17,500 nt of DNA from CAZMVU01 sp964569295 (GTDB taxonomy: Bacteria; Hydrogenedentota; Hydrogenedentia; Hydrogenedentales; JAGMZX01), in contig CAZMVU010000096.1 of assembly GCA_964569295.1 (NCBI GenBank), positions 1 through 17,500 of the forward strand, read 5' to 3'. The notes under the pieces were generated by a model. The model was given only the letters and a program-made list of their open reading frames with translations. It was not told where the DNA came from and did no database searches. Of this stretch, positions 15,990 through 17,500 are shown in pieces. Numbering within the stretch: position 1 is the first letter of the stretch; each line of letters opens with the position of its first letter. Position numbers and translations under genes: made by a program.

Positions 15990-17063
15990 CTACATGCCCT
16001 TTTCCACGAGCTTTTGCAGCCCCTCGATATTCGACGAGCGCTTGAAAGCCATGTCCGTCGTAATGACGCCGCGCCGCATGAGGCGGTAGAGCGACTGGTT
16101 CATGGTCATCATCCCCTCCCCACGGCCAATCTCGATCATCGAGGGAATCTGCTCGAGCTTCTCTCCGCGAATCAGCGCGCGAATAGCCGGGTTCGGGATC
16201 ATGATCTCCATGGCCAACGCCCGGCCCATGCCGTCCGCACGCGGGATGAGTTGCTGCACACAAATCCCCTCGAGCACGAAGGAGAGCTGCGTGCGCACCT
16301 GGTCCTGCTGCTCAGAAGGGAACACGTCCACGATACGGTTGATGGTTTGCAGCGCGTCGTTCGTGTGCAGCGTGGCAAAGCAGAGGTGGCCTGTTTCCGC
16401 CACGGTGAGCGCCGCCTGGATCGTTTCCGTATCGCGCAACTCACCAATGAGAATCACATCGGGGTCCTGGCGCAATACACGCCGGAGCGCCTCGGCAAAA
16501 CCGTTGGTGTCGGCATGCACCTCGCGCTGGTTGATAATGGCGCGGTTGTGCGTGTGCAGGTATTCGATCGGATCTTCGATGGTGATGACGTGGACATTGC
16601 GCTCCTGGTTAATCTTGTCGATGAGTGCCGCGAGCGTCGTGGACTTGCCGGAGCCGGTGGGCCCGCACACGAGCACCAGGCCGATGGGCCGGTTCGCGAA
16701 GTCGGCCACCACATTGGGAACCCCCAACTGCTCGAAGGAGAGAATCTCGAAGGGGATGGTGCGGAAGGCCGCCACCACGGAACCCCGGTCGCGGTAAACA
16801 TTGAGGCGGAACCGGCTCAGCCCCTCGATGCCGAACGACAAGTCGCACTCTTTCGTTTCCTCGAACTCGGCGATCTGGTCTTCGTTCATGACCGTGTAGA
16901 TGAGTTCCTGGGTCTCATCGGCGGCAAGCGGTTGCAGGCCCGCCATGGCTTCGATACCGCCGTGCAGCCGGATCATGGGCGGTGCGCCCACGCAGATATG
17001 CATGTCGCTGGCGCCATCGCGGATCATGCGGGTAAGCAGTTCTTTGATGCTGGGTACGGCCAT
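15990..17063 (-). CDS. Type IV pilus retraction ATPase PilT
   Basis: This 357-residue cytoplasmic hexameric ATPase powers pilus disassembly and twitching motility. Length and sequence are typical of PilT. The N-terminal domain opens IKELLTRMIRDGASDMHI (6-23). Walker A is GPTGSGKST (134-142), the Asp box TIEDPIEY (161-168), Walker B PDVILIGELRD (201-211) and the His box TGHLCFATLHT (224-234). The retraction-linked AIRALIR motif (293-299) is intact, unlike in the second paralogue about 3.2 kb downstream. GGGAG nine bases before the ATG supports the start. It is the first gene of the minus-strand run and is followed after 19 bases by the PilS-like kinase, so the promoter for the cluster should lie in the 437-base region upstream. 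I find no good sigma-54 site there. Confidence 0.95.
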   Translation of the reverse strand: MAVPSIKELLTRMIRDGASDMHICVGAPPMIRLHGGIEAMAGLQPLAADETQELIYTVMNEDQIAEFEETKECDLSFGIEGLSRFRLNVYRDRGSVVAAFRTIPFEILSFEQLGVPNVVADFANRPIGLVLVCGPTGSGKSTTLAALIDKINQERNVHVITIEDPIEYLHTHNRAIINQREVHADTNGFAEALRRVLRQDPDVILIGELRDTETIQAALTVAETGHLCFATLHTNDALQTINRIVDVFPSEQQDQVRTQLSFVLEGICVQQLIPRADGMGRALAMEIMIPNPAIRALIRGEKLEQIPSMIEIGRGEGMMTMNQSLYRLMRRGVITTDMAFKRSSNIEGLQKLVEKGM

Positions 17064-17500
17064 GGCCAGTCTCCCGCTAAGTACTCTCGTTCGTAAATTC
17101 GATGACGTATCAGTTCTTGACGTAAGAAACGTGCTCTTTCGCCCGTGACCTTGGCGCTTTATATTTCTTTAGCGTTTGCCGTGCGACTTGGTGATGCAGT
17201 ATTCATTCTCTTGTGGTCTGAAATGCCATACTAACATTCTGTCTACTGTCGCTTCTGTTTCCAGGACGCCCTTTCAGGGCTGGCCTTTGATTGATGGCCG
17301 AAACCCAGGCCTTCGGTCTGGGCTAAGCCAGGTGCACCCTTCGGGTGCGCGTTGGCTCGGACAAGAATCGTTACATGTCCGTATACATAACATTCAGGCA
17401 ACAACCTTTGCCAAATGGATTCCACCATAGGCGCTACAAGTGTCCCGGACGTGCCAGTTGCTCTGCGCGATATGTCAGCGCAATTGTGAAAACATGTACT
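17064..17500. other. Intergenic region upstream of pilT
   Basis: This 437-base stretch is visibly richer in A and T than the genes and has no convincing coding region; the short frames across it cut through the hairpins. Near pilT are GGGAG for its start, a direct repeat TGACGTA (17103-17109 and 17118-17124, 15-base spacing) and, on the minus strand, TATAAA at 17163-17158 as a possible -10 without a good -35. The outer part contains the hairpin chain described separately. The last 50 bases hold a perfect TGGCACG on the minus strand (17456-17450) without a matching -12 element. Confidence 0.6.
17268..17412. repeat. Chain of hairpins, probable dispersed structured repeat
   Basis: Seven inverted repeats occur in 145 bases. 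They are GCCCT/AGGGC (17268-17280, TTC loop); GGCC/GGCC (17282-17299); an eight-pair stem with one G-T pair (17304-17322, TTC loop); GCACCC/GGGTGC (17334-17348, TTC loop) nested inside AGCCA/TGGCT (17326-17330 with 17353-17357); CGGACA/TGTCCG (17358-17381); and GGCAA/TTGCC (17397-17412). Three separate stems with the same three-base loop, in a tight GC-rich block within AT-richer DNA, suggest a REP-like or transposase-mobilised repeat. I recall similar hairpin strings in planctomycete-like genomes but cannot verify this here. A structured RNA or an attachment-type site are alternatives. Confidence 0.6.

Noticed and set aside
13249..17096. Plus-strand frames opposite the kinase, regulator and pilT
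   Set aside because: All mirror clear minus-strand genes with complete catalytic motifs.
17176..17430. Small open frames across the hairpin chain (plus 17176-17430, minus 17243-17428)
   Set aside because: They are translations of inverted repeats with no ribosome-binding site or domain.
17441..17456. Sigma-54 promoter on the minus strand near the right edge
   Set aside because: The -24 part TGGCACG is perfect, but the -12 position has no GC at the needed spacing, and it lies about 390 bases from pilT.

Overview
The window is high-GC bacterial chromosome with dense genes, Shine-Dalgarno-type starts and no tRNA, rRNA, CRISPR array or insertion sequence that I can see. The gene content is type IV pilus retraction ATPases with a PilS/PilR-like two-component pair, a fused MFS/spermidine-synthase-like protein with TPRs, and a TIGR02757 protein. 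This fits a deep-branching Gram-negative bacterium. A Candidatus Hydrogenedentota or planctomycete-like lineage is my best guess, from gene style and the hairpin repeat at the right edge, but it is not proven.

Layout, left to right. Positions 1-55 are a pure pyrimidine tract with a 10-base period. Next come two plus-strand genes: a dicarboxylate/amino-acid:cation symporter (266-1792) and a TIGR02757/DUF2400 protein (1808-2611). Converging on them is a 933-residue minus-strand fusion (2685-5486) made of two homologous membrane modules, a spermidine-synthase-like Rossmann domain and about five TPRs. A 301-base divergent gap with candidate promoters leads to plus-strand genes: a UxaC-like uronate isomerase family protein (5788-7062), a small membrane protein with a PH-like domain (7198-7746), an atypical NAD(P)-binding SDR (7771-8622) and an MFS transporter (8842-10182).

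The right 7 kb is a minus-strand run. It reads, in transcription order, pilT (17063-15990), a PilS-like kinase (15970-14339), a PilR-like sigma-54 activator (14268-12874), a second PilT/PilU-type ATPase with an unrecognised N-terminal extension of about 135 residues (12740-11247), and a zinc-free quinone-oxidoreductase-type dehydrogenase (11205-10204). The first four form a pilus-retraction and regulation cluster: two ATPases that would act on the pilus base bracket the kinase/regulator pair that probably controls pilus genes. The dehydrogenase may only be co-transcribed.

Upstream of pilT lies a 437-base AT-richer intergenic region. Its outer part holds a chain of hairpins (about 17268-17412), several with the same three-base TTC loop, and looks like a dispersed structured repeat. 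The most unusual items are this hairpin chain, the N-terminally extended PilT/PilU paralogue, the duplicated-membrane-module fusion and the 10-base-period pyrimidine tract.
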